64,000 bases of DNA, from the NCBI RefSeq assembly GCF_030291075.1, contig NZ_CP127407.1:370001-434000 (forward strand), given 5' to 3'. The stretch comes from Stenotrophomonas sp. 57 (lineage in GTDB: Bacteria > Pseudomonadota > Gammaproteobacteria > Xanthomonadales > Xanthomonadaceae). The notes under the pieces are model-generated. The model searched no databases. It saw only the letters and a list, made by a program, of their open reading frames with translations, and had not been told where the DNA came from. Positions 54,897 through 64,000 of the stretch are shown here, in pieces; position 1 is the first letter of the stretch, and each line of letters begins with the position of its first letter. Position numbers and translations under genes: made by a program.

Positions 54897-55385
54897 ATGA
54901 ACCACCGACTGCGCATGCTGCTGTTGTGCCTGCTGCTGGCGCCGGCCACCGTGCTGGCCCAGCAGACGGCCGAGCGTTCGGCCAGCTATGAAGTGGACAC
55001 CGGCGACAGCTGGGTCGATGCCCAGCTGCAGGACATCAACCATTACGCCGAGCGCTACCCGGATGCCTTTCTCGATGAGGTGTCGCGCTATGCCGACGTG
55101 CCGCGTGGCTACATCAGCGCGCTGTTCATCACCCACGGTTGGCAGGCTGGGGATATCTACTTCGCCTGTTTCTGGGCCAAGGCCAGCGGCCAGACCTGCC
55201 GTGAGAGCGTGCGCGCCTTCAGCCAGGACCGGGAAGGCGGCTGGGAAGCGGTGGTGAAGCGGATGCCAGTGAAGCCGCAGAACCTGCATGTGCGTGCGGT
55301 GCGCCACGCCATCGTGGCCAGCTACAGGCACTGGGACCGGCCGATCACCCTGGATGCCACCCTGAAGCGCCAGCTCAACCGGTAG
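54897..55385 (+). CDS. Conserved exported protein
   Basis: 162 residues with a signal peptide ending in VLAQQ. The mature protein is mixed-charge with YAERYPDAFLDEVSRYADVP, an aromatic IYFACFWAK and a Cys pair (Cys about 98 and 107). No family is recognised; it may be specific to this group. CAGAAT sits 6 nt before the ATG. Its stop TAG is inside the GTAG of the next SMAG-type repeat. It is 31 bp after the HAD gene. Confidence 0.8.
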   Translation: MNHRLRMLLLCLLLAPATVLAQQTAERSASYEVDTGDSWVDAQLQDINHYAERYPDAFLDEVSRYADVPRGYISALFITHGWQAGDIYFACFWAKASGQTCRESVRAFSQDREGGWEAVVKRMPVKPQNLHVRAVRHAIVASYRHWDRPITLDATLKRQLNR

Positions 55386-55471
55386 TGCCGGGCCGCGTCC
55401 GGTGGGTGCGAACCAAGGTTCGCACCTACCAGGAGCAGTCCGGAGGTTGCCGGCCGGTGGCCGGCACTACC
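55382..55471. repeat. SMAG and GGTGC palindromes
   Basis: GTAG at 55382 (overlapping the preceding stop), GGTGCGAACC-AA-GGTTCGCACC near 55406-55427, and an inverted CCGGCCGGTGGCCGGCACTAC ending near 55470. Confidence 0.75.
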
Positions 55472-55566
55472 GGTATTTTTCATGTTGCTCTGCATATCGC
55501 GGCCGCCACGCACTCCGGCGACAATACGGGTTCGAGCTGTTCCCCGTTCCCGTAATCGAGTGACTG

Positions 55567-56928
55567 ATGAGCGCCTCTTTCGTTTCGCCTGATGTGATCC
55601 GCCGCCTGTTCGCGCAGGCCATGTCCCGCATGTACCGCACCGAAGTGCCGCTGTACGGCACGCTGGTGGAACTGGTGGAGCGGATCAATGCGCAGGTGCT
55701 TGCCCAGGACCCGGTGCTGGCCGCGCAGCTGGAGCGCAACGATGAGCGTGCACGCCTGGACGAAGAGCGCCATGGCGCGATCCGCGTGGGCACCGTGCAG
55801 GAACTGGCCACGCTGCGCCGCCTGTTCGCGGTGATGGGCATGTACCCGGTGGGCTACTACGACCTGTCGGTGGCCGGCGTGCCGGTGCATTCCACCGCGT
55901 TCCGCCCGCTCACCGGCGCCGCGCTGGCGCAGAACCCGTTCCGCGTGTTCACCTCGCTGCTGCGCCTGGAGCTGATCGAAGACGAAGCCCTGCGCGCCGA
56001 ATCGGCGAAGATCCTTGCGCGCCGCCGCATCTTCACCGACGGCGCGCTGGCACTGATCGACCAGGCCGAGCGTGACGGCGGCCTGTCGCAGGCCGATGCC
56101 GGGCGCTTCGTCGATGAGGCGCTGGAAACCTTCCGCTGGCACGGCGATGCCACCGTCGACCTGCCCACCTACCACGCGCTGCACAACGCGCATCGCCTGG
56201 TGGCTGACGTGGTCAGCTTCCGTGGCCCGCACATCAACCACCTGACCCCGCGCACGCTCGACATCGACGCCGCGCAGGTGGCCATGATCGAACACGGCAT
56301 GGCGGCCAAGGCGGTGATCGAAGGCCCGCCGCGCCGCGCCTGCCCGATCCTGCTGCGCCAGACCAGCTTCAAGGCACTGGAAGAGGCGGTGCATTTCCCG
56401 GACGCGGAAGGTGGCGATGCCGGCACCCACACCGCGCGCTTCGGCGAGATCGAGCAACGCGGCCTTGCGCTGACCCCGAAGGGCCGCGCGCTGTACGACC
56501 AGCTGCTGTCGCAGGCACGCGATGCCGGTGGCGAAGGCAGCACCGGCGGCGATTACGGGCAGCGCCTGCAGGCGGTATTCGCCAGCTTCCCGGATGACCA
56601 CGACACCCTGCGCCAGGAAGGCCTGGGCTACTACCGCTACCAGTTGACCGACGCCGGCCGGGCTGCGCCCGAGCGCGTGGCCGATCTGCCGGCGGAAGTG
56701 CTGGTGGCCGCGGGCCTGGCCACGGCCGATCCGATTGTCTATGAGGATTTCCTGCCGGTCAGCGCCGCGGGCATCTTCCAGTCGAACCTCGGCGGTGAAG
56801 AACAGCGCGCCTATGCCGCACACGCCAACCGCGAGGCCTTCGAGCAGGCGCTGGGCGTGGCGGTGAATGACGAGTTCGAAATCTACGAGCGGCTGCAGGC
56901 CGAATCGTTGGCGGCGCTGCGCGGGTAA
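55567..56928 (+). CDS. hglS: 2-oxoadipate dioxygenase/decarboxylase (HglS/YdcJ, DUF1338)
   Basis: VOC-fold, iron-dependent enzyme that converts 2-oxoadipate to 2-hydroxyglutarate in D-lysine catabolism. 453 residues, the family length. The early EERHGAIRVGTVQEL block carries His69 and Arg73, matching the metal and substrate-binding pair. GPHINHLTPRTLD supplies the second His, and YEDFLPVSAAGIFQSNL ends the family pattern. It stands alone between repeats, without other lysine-degradation genes. The assignment is by family. Confidence 0.88.
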   Translation: MSASFVSPDVIRRLFAQAMSRMYRTEVPLYGTLVELVERINAQVLAQDPVLAAQLERNDERARLDEERHGAIRVGTVQELATLRRLFAVMGMYPVGYYDLSVAGVPVHSTAFRPLTGAALAQNPFRVFTSLLRLELIEDEALRAESAKILARRRIFTDGALALIDQAERDGGLSQADAGRFVDEALETFRWHGDATVDLPTYHALHNAHRLVADVVSFRGPHINHLTPRTLDIDAAQVAMIEHGMAAKAVIEGPPRRACPILLRQTSFKALEEAVHFPDAEGGDAGTHTARFGEIEQRGLALTPKGRALYDQLLSQARDAGGEGSTGGDYGQRLQAVFASFPDDHDTLRQEGLGYYRYQLTDAGRAAPERVADLPAEVLVAAGLATADPIVYEDFLPVSAAGIFQSNLGGEEQRAYAAHANREAFEQALGVAVNDEFEIYERLQAESLAALRG

Positions 56929-56940
56929 ACCGCTCGCCGT

Positions 56941-57050
56941 GGCGCGGAGCGTGGGCTCGGCTCTACAGGGATTCTGCGGAGCGGCCCCTTGTAGAGCCGA
57001 GCCATGCTCGGCTGCACAGGGATGGGGAGTCGAGCATGGCTCGACTCTAC
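56941..57050. repeat. SMAG cluster (three or four units)
   Basis: Inverted CGTGGGCTCGGCTCTAC (56950-56966), GTAGAGCCGAGCCATGCTCGG (56991-57011) and an inverted CGAGCATGGCTCGACTCTAC (57031-57050). Confidence 0.88.
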
Positions 57051-57061
57051 AGCCGCGGGCG

Positions 57062-58576
57062 TCAGCCCTTCATCGTGCCGGTATCCAGCCAGCGCTGGTG
57101 CCACGACAACGCTTCCGGCAGCAGGTGCGGGGTGTGCTTGCCGTAACTCTCGCGGCTGGCACGGTCGAAGTAGTCCTGCAGCTGCGGGCGGAAATCCGGA
57201 TGCGCGCAGTTGTCGATCAGCACCTGCGCGCGCTTGCGCGGGGTCAGCCCACGCAGGTCGGCCAGGCCCTGTTCGGTCACGATCACCGACACGTCGTGCT
57301 CGGTGTGGTCCACATGGCTGGCCATCGGCACGATCGCCGAAATGGTGCCGTTCTTGGCGGTGGACGGGCTCAGGAACGCCGACAGGAAACCGTTGCGGGC
57401 AAAGTCACCCGAACCGCCGATGCCATTCATGATCCGGGTGCCCATCACGTGCGTCGAATTGACGTTGCCGTAGATGTCCACCTCGATCATGCCGTTCATG
57501 CCGATGCAGCCGAGGCGACGCACCAGTTCCGGGTGGTTGGAGATTTCCTGCGTGCGCATGATGATGCGCTCGCGGTAGAAATCGATGTTTTCCTTGAACG
57601 TCTCGTTGGCCTGCGGGCTCAGCGCGAAGCCGGTGCACGAGGCATAGCTCAGCACGCCGTCGCGCAGCAGGTCGAGCATGCCGTCCTGGATCACCTCGGT
57701 GAACGCAGCCAGATCGCGGAAACCGCTCTTGGCCAGGCCGGCCAGCACGGCGTTGGGGATGTTGCCCACGCCCGACTGCAGCGGCAGCAGGTTCGGCGGC
57801 AGGCGGCCCTTCTTCACTTCGTGCTGCAGGAACTCGATCAGGTGCGAGGCGATCTGTTCACTGGTCGCATCGATCGGGCTGAACGGGCTGTTACGGTCCG
57901 GACCGTTGGTGCGCACCACGGCCACGATCTTGTCCGGGTCGCAGCGCAGCGCGGTGTCGCCGATGCGGTCGTTGGCGTTCACCAGCGGAATCGGCTTGCG
58001 GTGCGGCGGCAACGCGGTGCCGTAGTAGATGTCATGCATGCCGTCGACGCCGGCCGGCTGCCATTCGTTGACCTCGACGATCACCTTCTTCGCCAGGTCC
58101 AGCCAGGTCTTGTTGTTGCCGACCGAGGTGGACGGCACCAGCGAACCGTCCTCGCGGATGGCCGAGACTTCGATCACGGCGGTATCGATCTCGCCGTAGA
58201 AACCGAACCACACGTGCTGGGCCACGTGGCTGAGGTGGATGTCGATGTAATCCAGCTTGCCCTCGTTGATGCGGTTGCGTGCATCCGGGTCGCTCTGGAA
58301 GGGCATGCGCATGGCGATGCCATCGGCCTTGGCCAGCGCGCCATCGAGTTCCGGCGCGGTGGAGGCGCCGGTCATCAGCTTGATCTGGAAGGGCTTGCCT
58401 TGGGCATGCACCGCTTCGATGCGGCGGGCCAGTTCCACGGGAACGGCCTTGGGATACCCGGAGCCGGTGAAGCCGCTCATGGCCACGGTTTCACCGGGCT
58501 GGATCAGCGCGGCTGCGGCCTCGGCGGAGACCACGCGGTCACGGAGACGCGCGTTGGCGATGCGATCAACAGACAT
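57062..58576 (-). CDS. Acetyl-CoA hydrolase/transferase family protein (succinyl-CoA:acetate CoA-transferase type)
   Basis: 504 residues. Class I CoA-transferase fold, moving CoA between succinate and acetate or similar acids. The N-terminal half has [17 protein letters not shown], the C-terminal half has [12 protein letters not shown] and the catalytic Glu in [10 protein letters not shown] (near 293), at the place of the catalytic residue in AarC. It ends GVHxxQ-free as in the family. It is divergent from glnE, with about 380 bp between. Confidence 0.9.
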   Translation of the reverse strand: MSVDRIANARLRDRVVSAEAAAALIQPGETVAMSGFTGSGYPKAVPVELARRIEAVHAQGKPFQIKLMTGASTAPELDGALAKADGIAMRMPFQSDPDARNRINEGKLDYIDIHLSHVAQHVWFGFYGEIDTAVIEVSAIREDGSLVPSTSVGNNKTWLDLAKKVIVEVNEWQPAGVDGMHDIYYGTALPPHRKPIPLVNANDRIGDTALRCDPDKIVAVVRTNGPDRNSPFSPIDATSEQIASHLIEFLQHEVKKGRLPPNLLPLQSGVGNIPNAVLAGLAKSGFRDLAAFTEVIQDGMLDLLRDGVLSYASCTGFALSPQANETFKENIDFYRERIIMRTQEISNHPELVRRLGCIGMNGMIEVDIYGNVNSTHVMGTRIMNGIGGSGDFARNGFLSAFLSPSTAKNGTISAIVPMASHVDHTEHDVSVIVTEQGLADLRGLTPRKRAQVLIDNCAHPDFRPQLQDYFDRASRESYGKHTPHLLPEALSWHQRWLDTGTMKG

Positions 58577-58639
58577 GACGACAGTGTTTCTGGGGGGAAT
58601 CCCGATTATCGGCCATCCTCATCCGTACGGGGGGTTCTA

Positions 58640-58804
58640 CCTTCGTGGAATGGCTTTTCCCCGGAGGGCTCACCCATACCCGCCGGTTTTGTTTTGCAGT
58701 GCAGCGTGCAAAGTGCTTTCGCAGCCCGCACGATGGCCCTGCATCCCGACGTGGGGGAGGGAGCAGAGCCCGCTGGCAGTTCGCTGCAAGCGGGCTTTTT
58801 TATT
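58640..58804 (+). ncRNA. Candidate small RNA with orphan terminator
   Basis: A strong intrinsic terminator (AGCCCGCTGGCAG...CTGCAAGCGGGCT, then TTTTTTATT) stands at 58766-58804 on the plus strand. The flanking genes diverge, so no coding sequence precedes it. The region before it shows possible stems but no convincing open frame or promoter. The 5' end given is arbitrary. This is the main content of the 382-bp gap besides the repeats. Confidence 0.4.
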
Positions 58805-58845
58805 GCCTGTCGCCCAGTATGAATGCGCGCACTTGGCGCGGGGTC

Positions 58846-58937
58846 GGATCCTTTTGCCAAAGGCAAAAGGCTCTGGCCCCACCCGCGGCATTCCTGGGGG
58901 CAGAGCCCTTCGCCGATGGCAAAGGGATCCGACCCCA
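58846..58937. repeat. Two inverted GGGGTCGGATCC/CAGAGCCC palindromes
   Basis: GGGTCGGATCCTTTTGCC...GGCTCTGGCCCC (58848-58881) and an inverted GGGGGCAGAGCCC...GGATCCGACCCC (58900-58936). Same family as 29532-29573. They end 22 bp before glnE. Confidence 0.8.
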
Positions 58938-58958
58938 GCCGGTCGATACAATCAGGGC

Positions 58959-61754
58959 ATGACCCTCGCCCCCGCTGAACTGCCCGCTTCCCTGCAGCCC
59001 GTTGTCGACCGCGCCTTGTCGCGTTTGGCCCAGGTGCTGCCCGAGCCCGCCCCGGCCGACCTGTTGCCGCTGCTGACCCGGCTGGCGGTGGCCAGCGACT
59101 TCGCCCTGGATACCCTGGTGCGGCAACCGGCCCTGCTGGCGCAGCTGGCCGCGCCCGGTTGCCCGCCGATCCCGGCGCCGGTGCTCGACCCGCTGCAGTC
59201 CAGCGACTGGCCGGCACAGCTGCGGCGCTGGCGTGCGGCGATGTCCACGCGGCTGATCTGGCGCGACCTGGCCGGGCTGGACGACGTGGCGCAGACCCTG
59301 GCCGGCGCCACGACACTCGCAGAAGATTGCCTGCGGCTGGCGCTGGACGCGCTGCAGCAGGAGTTCGCCCAGCGCCACGGCGTGGTTCGCGATGGCGAAG
59401 GCGCTCCGCAGCAGCTGGTGGTGTTCGGCCTCGGCAAGCTGGGCGGTGGCGAGCTCAACTTCAGTTCCGATATCGACCTGGTCTACGCCTACGCGCACGG
59501 TGGCGAATCCGATGGTCCGCGCGCGCTGGCCGCCGAAGAGTATTTCGCCCGGCTCGGCCAGCGCCTGGCCAAGCTGCTGGATGAAACCACCGTCGATGGC
59601 TTCAGCCACCGCGTCGACCTGCGGTTGCGCCCGTTCGGCAGCGCCGGCCGCGTCGCACTGTCATTCGCGGCAATGGACCAGTACTTCCAGCGCGAGGGCC
59701 GCGACTGGGAACGCTATGCATGGCTGAAGGCGCGTGCGGTGGCCGGCGACATCGCCGCCGGTGAGGCGTGGCTGCAGACGCTGCGCCCGTTCGTGTACCG
59801 CCGCTACCTGGATTTCACCGCGCTCGATGGCCTGCGCGAGATGAAGGCGGCGATCACCGCCGAAGTCGCGCGCCGCGAGTTGCACGAAGACATCAAGCGC
59901 GGCGCTGGTGGCATCCGCGAGATCGAGTTCCTGTGCCAGGCGCTGCAGCTGATCCGCGGTGGTCGCGAACCGGCCCTGCGCGAGCGCCGCCTGCTGGTGG
60001 CACTGGATGCGCTGGTCGCCGCCGGTCAGATCGCGCCGGCGGATGGCGCGGCGCTGCGCGAGGCCTACCTGTTCCTGCGCCGGCTGGAGAACCGCCTGCA
60101 GATGTTGCGCGACGCACAGACCCACGTGCTGCCCAGCGATGCATTGGACCGCGAGCGCATCGCCGTCGGCCTCGGTTACCCCGACTGGGACGTGCTGCGC
60201 GCGGCGCTGGCCGTGCAGCAGGCGCGGGTCAGTACCGAATTCGCTGCGCTGCTGGCGCCGCGCAAGGGCCAGGCCGCACCCGACGCACTGGCCAACTACT
60301 GGCGCAGCCTGCCCGACGGCAGCAGCGCACCACTGCTGGCCGAGGCCGGCTTCCTCGATGCCAACGGCGCTGACCAGTCGCTGCGCGATTTCGCCCAAAG
60401 CACCGGTGTGAAGTCCTTGTCTGATGCCGCGCGTGCGCGGCTGGATCGCGTGCTGCCGGCACTGCTGCATGCCGCCACGCGTTCGCCGCAGCCCGACGCC
60501 GCGCTCAAGCGCGTACTCGGCCTGTTGCAGGCGGTGCTGCGCCGGACCAGCTATCTCGCACTGCTGGACGAGCAACCGAGTGCGTTGGCGCGGCTGGTGG
60601 ATGTGCTGGCGCGCAGTGCACTGCTGGCCGAACGCCTGGCCGCGTATCCGCTGCTGCTGGATGAGCTGCTGGACGTGCGCGTGTCCGGGCCGATGCCCGA
60701 CGCCGCCGGCATGCTGGCCGAGTGCCAGCAGGTGCTGGCGGTGGAGGATCCCGAATCTGCGCTGCGCTGGCTCAATGAAACGCGGCTGGCACTCAGTTTC
60801 CGCATGGCGATGGCCACGCTGGATGGCCGCCAGGGCGCGGTGGACAGCACCCGGCAACTGGCCGAGCTGGCGCAGGCGGTGGTGATCACTGTGCTGGCGA
60901 TGGCCGAAGCGGACATGCGCGCCGCACACGGGGAGATTCCCGGTGGGCGCTTCGCGATCATCGGCTACGGCAGCCTGGGGGGCCTGGAGCTGGGCTTCGG
61001 GTCCGACCTGGACCTGGTGTTCCTGCACGACAACCCCGCCGGGGTGGACGCCAGCGATGGTGCACGGCCGTTGGAGCCGGGCCGCTGGTACGCGCGTCTG
61101 GCACAGAAAGTGATGGCACTGCTTGGCGCGGTCACCGCCGCCGGCCGCCTGTACGACATCGACGTGCGCCTGCGCCCGGACGGTGGCAAGGGCTCGCTGG
61201 TGTCTTCGTTGGCCAGCTACACCGAATACCAGCGCGAACGCGCATGGACCTGGGAACACCAGGCCTTGGTGCGCGCACGCGGCGTGGCCGGTGATGCCAG
61301 CCTGCTGGCCGACTTCGAACAGGTGCGTGCGCAGACGCTGGGACGTGAGCGCGATCCGGCCACGCTGTATGCCGATGTGCTGAAGATGCGTGGCCGCATG
61401 CGCACCGAACTGGACCGCAGCGATGCTGTGCGGCTGGACCTGAAGCAGGGTGCGGGTGGCGTGGTGGACCTGGAGTTCCTGCTGCAGACCGGCGTGCTGG
61501 CGCGCAGTGCGCAGCACGCGGCGCTGCTGCAGCCGCGCGATACGCCGTCGTTGATCGATGCGCTGGCGGTTGCCGGTTTCCTGCCGGAAGGCACCGCGCA
61601 GGCCCTGCATGGCGCGCATGCCACGCTGCTGGACGTAGGCCTGGCCTGCACGCTGGATCGGCGCCCGCGGTTGGCACCGACTACACCAGCGATTGAAGAG
61701 GCGTGCGCTGCGATTGCGGCAGCGTGCAGAGCCGCGGCGTTGCCGTTCGGGTGA
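58959..61754 (+). CDS. glnE: Bifunctional glutamine synthetase adenylyltransferase/adenylyl-removing enzyme
   Basis: Adds AMP to and removes it from glutamine synthetase according to nitrogen status, with PII input. 931 residues from ATG 58959. Two nucleotidyltransferase domains are seen: the first (de-adenylylating) with [18 protein letters not shown] near residue 158, the second (adenylylating) with [18 protein letters not shown] near 670. TACAAT ends 6 nt before the ATG with little Shine-Dalgarno, hinting at a leaderless mRNA. A longer in-frame stretch upstream crosses repeats and is not used. Confidence 0.96.
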   Translation: MTLAPAELPASLQPVVDRALSRLAQVLPEPAPADLLPLLTRLAVASDFALDTLVRQPALLAQLAAPGCPPIPAPVLDPLQSSDWPAQLRRWRAAMSTRLIWRDLAGLDDVAQTLAGATTLAEDCLRLALDALQQEFAQRHGVVRDGEGAPQQLVVFGLGKLGGGELNFSSDIDLVYAYAHGGESDGPRALAAEEYFARLGQRLAKLLDETTVDGFSHRVDLRLRPFGSAGRVALSFAAMDQYFQREGRDWERYAWLKARAVAGDIAAGEAWLQTLRPFVYRRYLDFTALDGLREMKAAITAEVARRELHEDIKRGAGGIREIEFLCQALQLIRGGREPALRERRLLVALDALVAAGQIAPADGAALREAYLFLRRLENRLQMLRDAQTHVLPSDALDRERIAVGLGYPDWDVLRAALAVQQARVSTEFAALLAPRKGQAAPDALANYWRSLPDGSSAPLLAEAGFLDANGADQSLRDFAQSTGVKSLSDAARARLDRVLPALLHAATRSPQPDAALKRVLGLLQAVLRRTSYLALLDEQPSALARLVDVLARSALLAERLAAYPLLLDELLDVRVSGPMPDAAGMLAECQQVLAVEDPESALRWLNETRLALSFRMAMATLDGRQGAVDSTRQLAELAQAVVITVLAMAEADMRAAHGEIPGGRFAIIGYGSLGGLELGFGSDLDLVFLHDNPAGVDASDGARPLEPGRWYARLAQKVMALLGAVTAAGRLYDIDVRLRPDGGKGSLVSSLASYTEYQRERAWTWEHQALVRARGVAGDASLLADFEQVRAQTLGRERDPATLYADVLKMRGRMRTELDRSDAVRLDLKQGAGGVVDLEFLLQTGVLARSAQHAALLQPRDTPSLIDALAVAGFLPEGTAQALHGAHATLLDVGLACTLDRRPRLAPTTPAIEEACAAIAAACRAAALPFG

Positions 61755-61780
61755 TGCGCGGTCGTGCGGGAATGCGCTCT

Positions 61781-61865
61781 TGGTAGGTGCCAACCTTGGT
61801 TGGCACAACCCATCAGCGTTCATGACCCCGGCAACAGCGTGCCAATCAAGGTTGGCACCTACCAA
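61781..61865. repeat. GTAGGTGCCAACC inverted pair
   Basis: GTAGGTGCCAACCTTGGTTGG (61784-61804) and an inverted CCAATCAAGGTTGGCACCTAC (61842-61862) with some 37 bp between. Same family as near 2121. Confidence 0.85.
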
Positions 61866-61877
61866 GGCATGTAGGGG

Positions 61878-62438
61878 TCAGCTGGCGGCGCGCAGCGGCG
61901 CCATCTTCCACAGCAGCGCGCGGAACGGGGCCAGCAGGCAGACGCCGATCGCCAGCTTCACCGCCAGGTCACCCGCCGCCCAGCTCACCCACGGAAGGGC
62001 GGAACCAGCAAACGCGATCGACCAGAAAATGGTGGTATCCACCGTCGCGCTGCACGTGGTGGCCACCATCGGTGCGCGCCACCAGCTGCCACGGCGCAGA
62101 CGATCGAACACGGTGATGTCCAGCAGCTGCGCCACGATGAAGGCCGAGCATGAGGCAATGGCGATGCGCGGCGTCGCCACCCAGATCGACAGCAGCACCG
62201 CCACCAGGAAGCCGATCCACGCTACGCGGCGCGCCGGGCCCGGGCCGAAGCGGCGGTTGATCAGGTTGCTGACCAGGAACGCCACCGGATAGCTGAAGGC
62301 ACCCCAGGTCAGCCAATCGTTGATCGGATACTGCACCAGTACGTTGGACAGCAGCACCACCGCGCCCATCGCCAGCACCGCCAGCACCAGGGCGCGCGGG
62401 GTCAGCGGGGCAAACAGAGGGGCAGGACGCACGGACAT
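61878..62438 (-). CDS. yhhQ: VUT family transporter (YhhQ, queuosine precursor type)
   Basis: 186-residue membrane protein with about six helices. Family pattern: SNVLVQYPIN, then SYPVAFLVSNLINRRFG (the PFxFLxxDLxxRxxG-like block), IAIASCSAFIVAQLLDITVFDRLR, and TCSATVDTTIFWSIAF. It would import preQ0 or queuosine-related compounds. No queuosine gene is adjacent. Confidence 0.9.
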   Translation of the reverse strand: MSVRPAPLFAPLTPRALVLAVLAMGAVVLLSNVLVQYPINDWLTWGAFSYPVAFLVSNLINRRFGPGPARRVAWIGFLVAVLLSIWVATPRIAIASCSAFIVAQLLDITVFDRLRRGSWWRAPMVATTCSATVDTTIFWSIAFAGSALPWVSWAAGDLAVKLAIGVCLLAPFRALLWKMAPLRAAS

Positions 62439-62512
62439 GGCGAGCCAGGGGACAAGGGGAATCGCCCATTATCCGCCCGGCCCGCGCCAAATCCAAAAAC
62501 GCTCGTTCAGCT

Positions 62513-63025
62513 TTACAGCGCCTCGCTCATCACATCGCCCGCGGCGTAGGCGGTCGGCACGTAGGCCAATGCCTGACCCTGCGCGCTCTTCACGGTCCAG
62601 CCGGCACCGGCCCCGGTGGGGTCGAAATGCACCCGCTGCCCCACCACGAACGCGGCGGACTGGTCTTCATGCACGCGCGCCGGCCACCGCAGGGTCGCGG
62701 TCTGGTCGGCCTTGTCCGGCACCTGCAGCTGCACCTGGCGCTCGCCCTCCGGGGTGGTCTCCACCTTCTTCACCTCCATCGGCGGCAGCGGCACCGCCTT
62801 GGTGCGCTGGGCTTTCTCACGGCGTTCGCTGGCCTTGAACGGCGCCTTGGACAGTTCGGACAGGCCTGCCGATGCGGCAAGGGGCACCGAGACCACGATC
62901 ACCGAGGTGATCAGCACGCTGGCCTCGCTGCTGTTCAACTGTGGCGCGGCGCCAGCATGGGCGGTGGGCACCAGCAGTGCCGAGAGCAGCAGGGCGGACG
63001 CGGGAACGCGCAGGCAACGGAACAT
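62513..63025 (-). CDS. Exported protein, paralogue of the next gene upstream
   Basis: 170 residues with a signal peptide ending in AHA. A short hydrophobic stretch (residues about 38-56) and a Lys/Arg-rich part are followed by a C-terminal domain ending in VVGQRVHFDPTGAGAGWTVK and LAYVP. The last part matches the C-terminal block of the gene 33 bp upstream, so they are diverged paralogues. Function unknown. GGAGG stands before the ATG. Confidence 0.8.
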   Translation of the reverse strand: MFRCLRVPASALLLSALLVPTAHAGAAPQLNSSEASVLITSVIVVSVPLAASAGLSELSKAPFKASERREKAQRTKAVPLPPMEVKKVETTPEGERQVQLQVPDKADQTATLRWPARVHEDQSAAFVVGQRVHFDPTGAGAGWTVKSAQGQALAYVPTAYAAGDVMSEAL

Positions 63026-63057
63026 GGAGACCTCCTGGTCAATGTGAGGACGGCGGC

Positions 63058-63561
63058 TCAGCGCCGGGTATCGAAGATGTCGCGCGGGCCGGTGGCCTCG
63101 GGCAGGTATTCCAGCGGACGGCCCTGGTTGTCCTTCAGCTGCCAGCCCTGATCGTTGCCGGTCGGCTCGAAGTTCACGGTCTGGCCCACGGTGAACTGCA
63201 CGGCCGGATCACCGATGCCGCGCGGGTACTGCATCGAGGCGGTGTTCCGCGGATCGTTGGCATCGCGCAGCTGCACTTCCCGTCGGCCATCGACGGTGGT
63301 GGCGATGGCGCTTACCTGCATCTGCGGCAGCTTGATCTGCTGCGGGCGGGCAAGCGGGCGGCCTGCGTCGGCTGCGTCCTGGGCTTCCTGGGCCGCCGCC
63401 GCACGGGCCGCGTTCACCATCTGCGAGGACATCTCCAGGCTCGGTCCCTGTGGGCCCGGGTCGTGGATGATGACGATGCGTCGTTCGGCATGGGCGGCGT
63501 TCGTGCAGAGCAGGCCAGCAACCATCACCATCGACATCAGGGAAACAGGCAGTGCGCGCAT
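63058..63561 (-). CDS. Exported protein, member of a paralogous pair
   Basis: 167 residues from ATG 63561 (AAGGAG upstream), signal peptide ending in AAHA. An Ala/Gln-rich helix (residues about 45-70) is followed by a small beta domain with TVGQTVNFEPTGNDQGWQLK and LEYLP, shared with the downstream gene. No known family recognised. It is 19 bp after the DUF2145 gene and probably in one operon with it. Confidence 0.8.
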   Translation of the reverse strand: MRALPVSLMSMVMVAGLLCTNAAHAERRIVIIHDPGPQGPSLEMSSQMVNAARAAAAQEAQDAADAGRPLARPQQIKLPQMQVSAIATTVDGRREVQLRDANDPRNTASMQYPRGIGDPAVQFTVGQTVNFEPTGNDQGWQLKDNQGRPLEYLPEATGPRDIFDTRR

Positions 63562-63580
63562 CTCGTTCTCCTTGCAGGAT

Positions 63581-64000
63581 TCAGGGCGAGGCAGCGGTGG
63601 CTCCAGCCACCGGCACATGAGGGATCACCAGTTCCTGCTGCAGCTGGCTGCGCTGGTGCAGGAAGTCGAACACCGATTCCACGGTCACCACCGAATAGTT
63701 GCCGGAAATGCGTTCGCCGGCGGGATGGTCGGTCGTGGTGGCGTTGGCCACGAACAGGCGCGCACCCACGCGCTTGCCCAGGCCGATATGCAGTACGCTG
63801 GGCTGGTACTTCTGCTGGCGCAGCCACTGCTGGGCCTGTTCGCGCTTGACGATGGCGGGTGCCCCATCGGCCTGCGCCATCGCTGCGGCCAGCACTTCCA
63901 GCACCCACTGGTTGGAGTTCTGGTAGTCGGTGGCGAACGGGTAGGCGACCACGTTGTACCTGGTTTCGTGCAGCGCCTTGGGCTGGATCGACGGCGATAC
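63581..64000 (-). CDS. DUF2145 family protein, C-terminal part (5' end outside window)
   Basis: The open frame runs off the right edge; about 139 residues are seen. The block YNVVAYPFATDYQNSNQWVLE and the later VLHIGLGKRVGARL, ERISGNYSVVTVESVFDFL match the DUF2145 family as I remember it. These are exported proteins of unknown function, usually about 260-290 residues. It heads the three-gene string of exported proteins. The GTG at 63952 inside it is not a start, since the frame stays open and conserved upstream. Confidence 0.8.
   Translation of the reverse strand, partial: VSPSIQPKALHETRYNVVAYPFATDYQNSNQWVLEVLAAAMAQADGAPAIVKREQAQQWLRQQKYQPSVLHIGLGKRVGARLFVANATTTDHPAGERISGNYSVVTVESVFDFLHQRSQLQQELVIPHVPVAGATAASP

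Noticed and set aside
63581..63952. Complete small gene starting at GTG 63952
   Set aside because: The same frame stays open to the window edge with family-like sequence, so it is the C-terminal part of a larger gene.

Overview
The window is a high-GC gammaproteobacterial chromosome segment, almost certainly from Stenotrophomonas (Xanthomonadaceae, S. maltophilia-like). The basis is the close-packed GC-rich genes, the Xanthomonadaceae gene neighbourhoods, and the many short GTAG-ended palindromes of the type known as SMAG (Stenotrophomonas maltophilia GTAG) repeats. I see no transposase, integrase, tRNA or CRISPR array. Most of the window is core genome.

Layout. 1-1990: 3' part of a 23S rRNA gene followed by two near-identical 5S rRNA genes, each with its own terminator. 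2.2-10.1 kb: envelope and proteolysis genes (M28 lipoprotein peptidase, a beta-solenoid-like repeat protein, EnvC, S41 protease, rhomboid, FadL-like porin). 10.3-12 kb: pnuC-nadR NAD salvage pair. 12.1-15.3 kb: putA. 15.6-24.1 kb: aa3-type cytochrome c oxidase cluster (DUF2244, coxB, coxA, a small membrane protein carrying translated SMAG repeats, ctaG, coxC, DUF2909, SURF1, a Sco-like CxxxC protein, ctaA, ctaB). 24.2-31.6 kb: a Tiki/ChaN-like protein, a bile acid/Na+-type symporter, a periplasmic phosphatase, dnaG, brkB-like, yqeY-like and rpsU, with tsaD divergent. 31.6-34.5 kb: a lone Abi/HEPN protein, a non-coding stretch with two tandem small-RNA-like units, folB and an MscS-type channel. 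34.6-39.8 kb: GH3 glucosidase behind a LacI-type operator, a lipoprotein, a PQQ sugar dehydrogenase, a YiaA-like protein.

39.9-52.8 kb is the most interesting region. It looks like one locus for scavenging and degrading peptidoglycan peptides: APC permease, L,D-transpeptidase-fold enzyme, RpiR/MurR-type regulator, L-Ala-D/L-Glu epimerase and NlpC/P60 peptidase on the minus strand; and, divergently, a periplasmic transglutaminase-like protein, a TonB-dependent receptor, a class C beta-lactamase-fold hydrolase and a VanX-type D-Ala-D-Ala dipeptidase. The divergent promoter holds AT-rich inverted repeats that overlap candidate promoters of both arms.

52.8-64 kb: small exported proteins, a HAD hydrolase, HglS-type dioxygenase, acetyl/succinyl-CoA transferase, an orphan terminator suggesting a small RNA, glnE, a YhhQ/VUT transporter and a three-gene exported-protein cluster running off the right edge.

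Repeats occupy many intergenic gaps and sometimes enter genes: they supply stop codons twice and code for part of a cox-operon protein once. At least seven genes have a -10-like hexamer 6-7 nt before the start codon and little or no Shine-Dalgarno, which suggests leaderless mRNAs.
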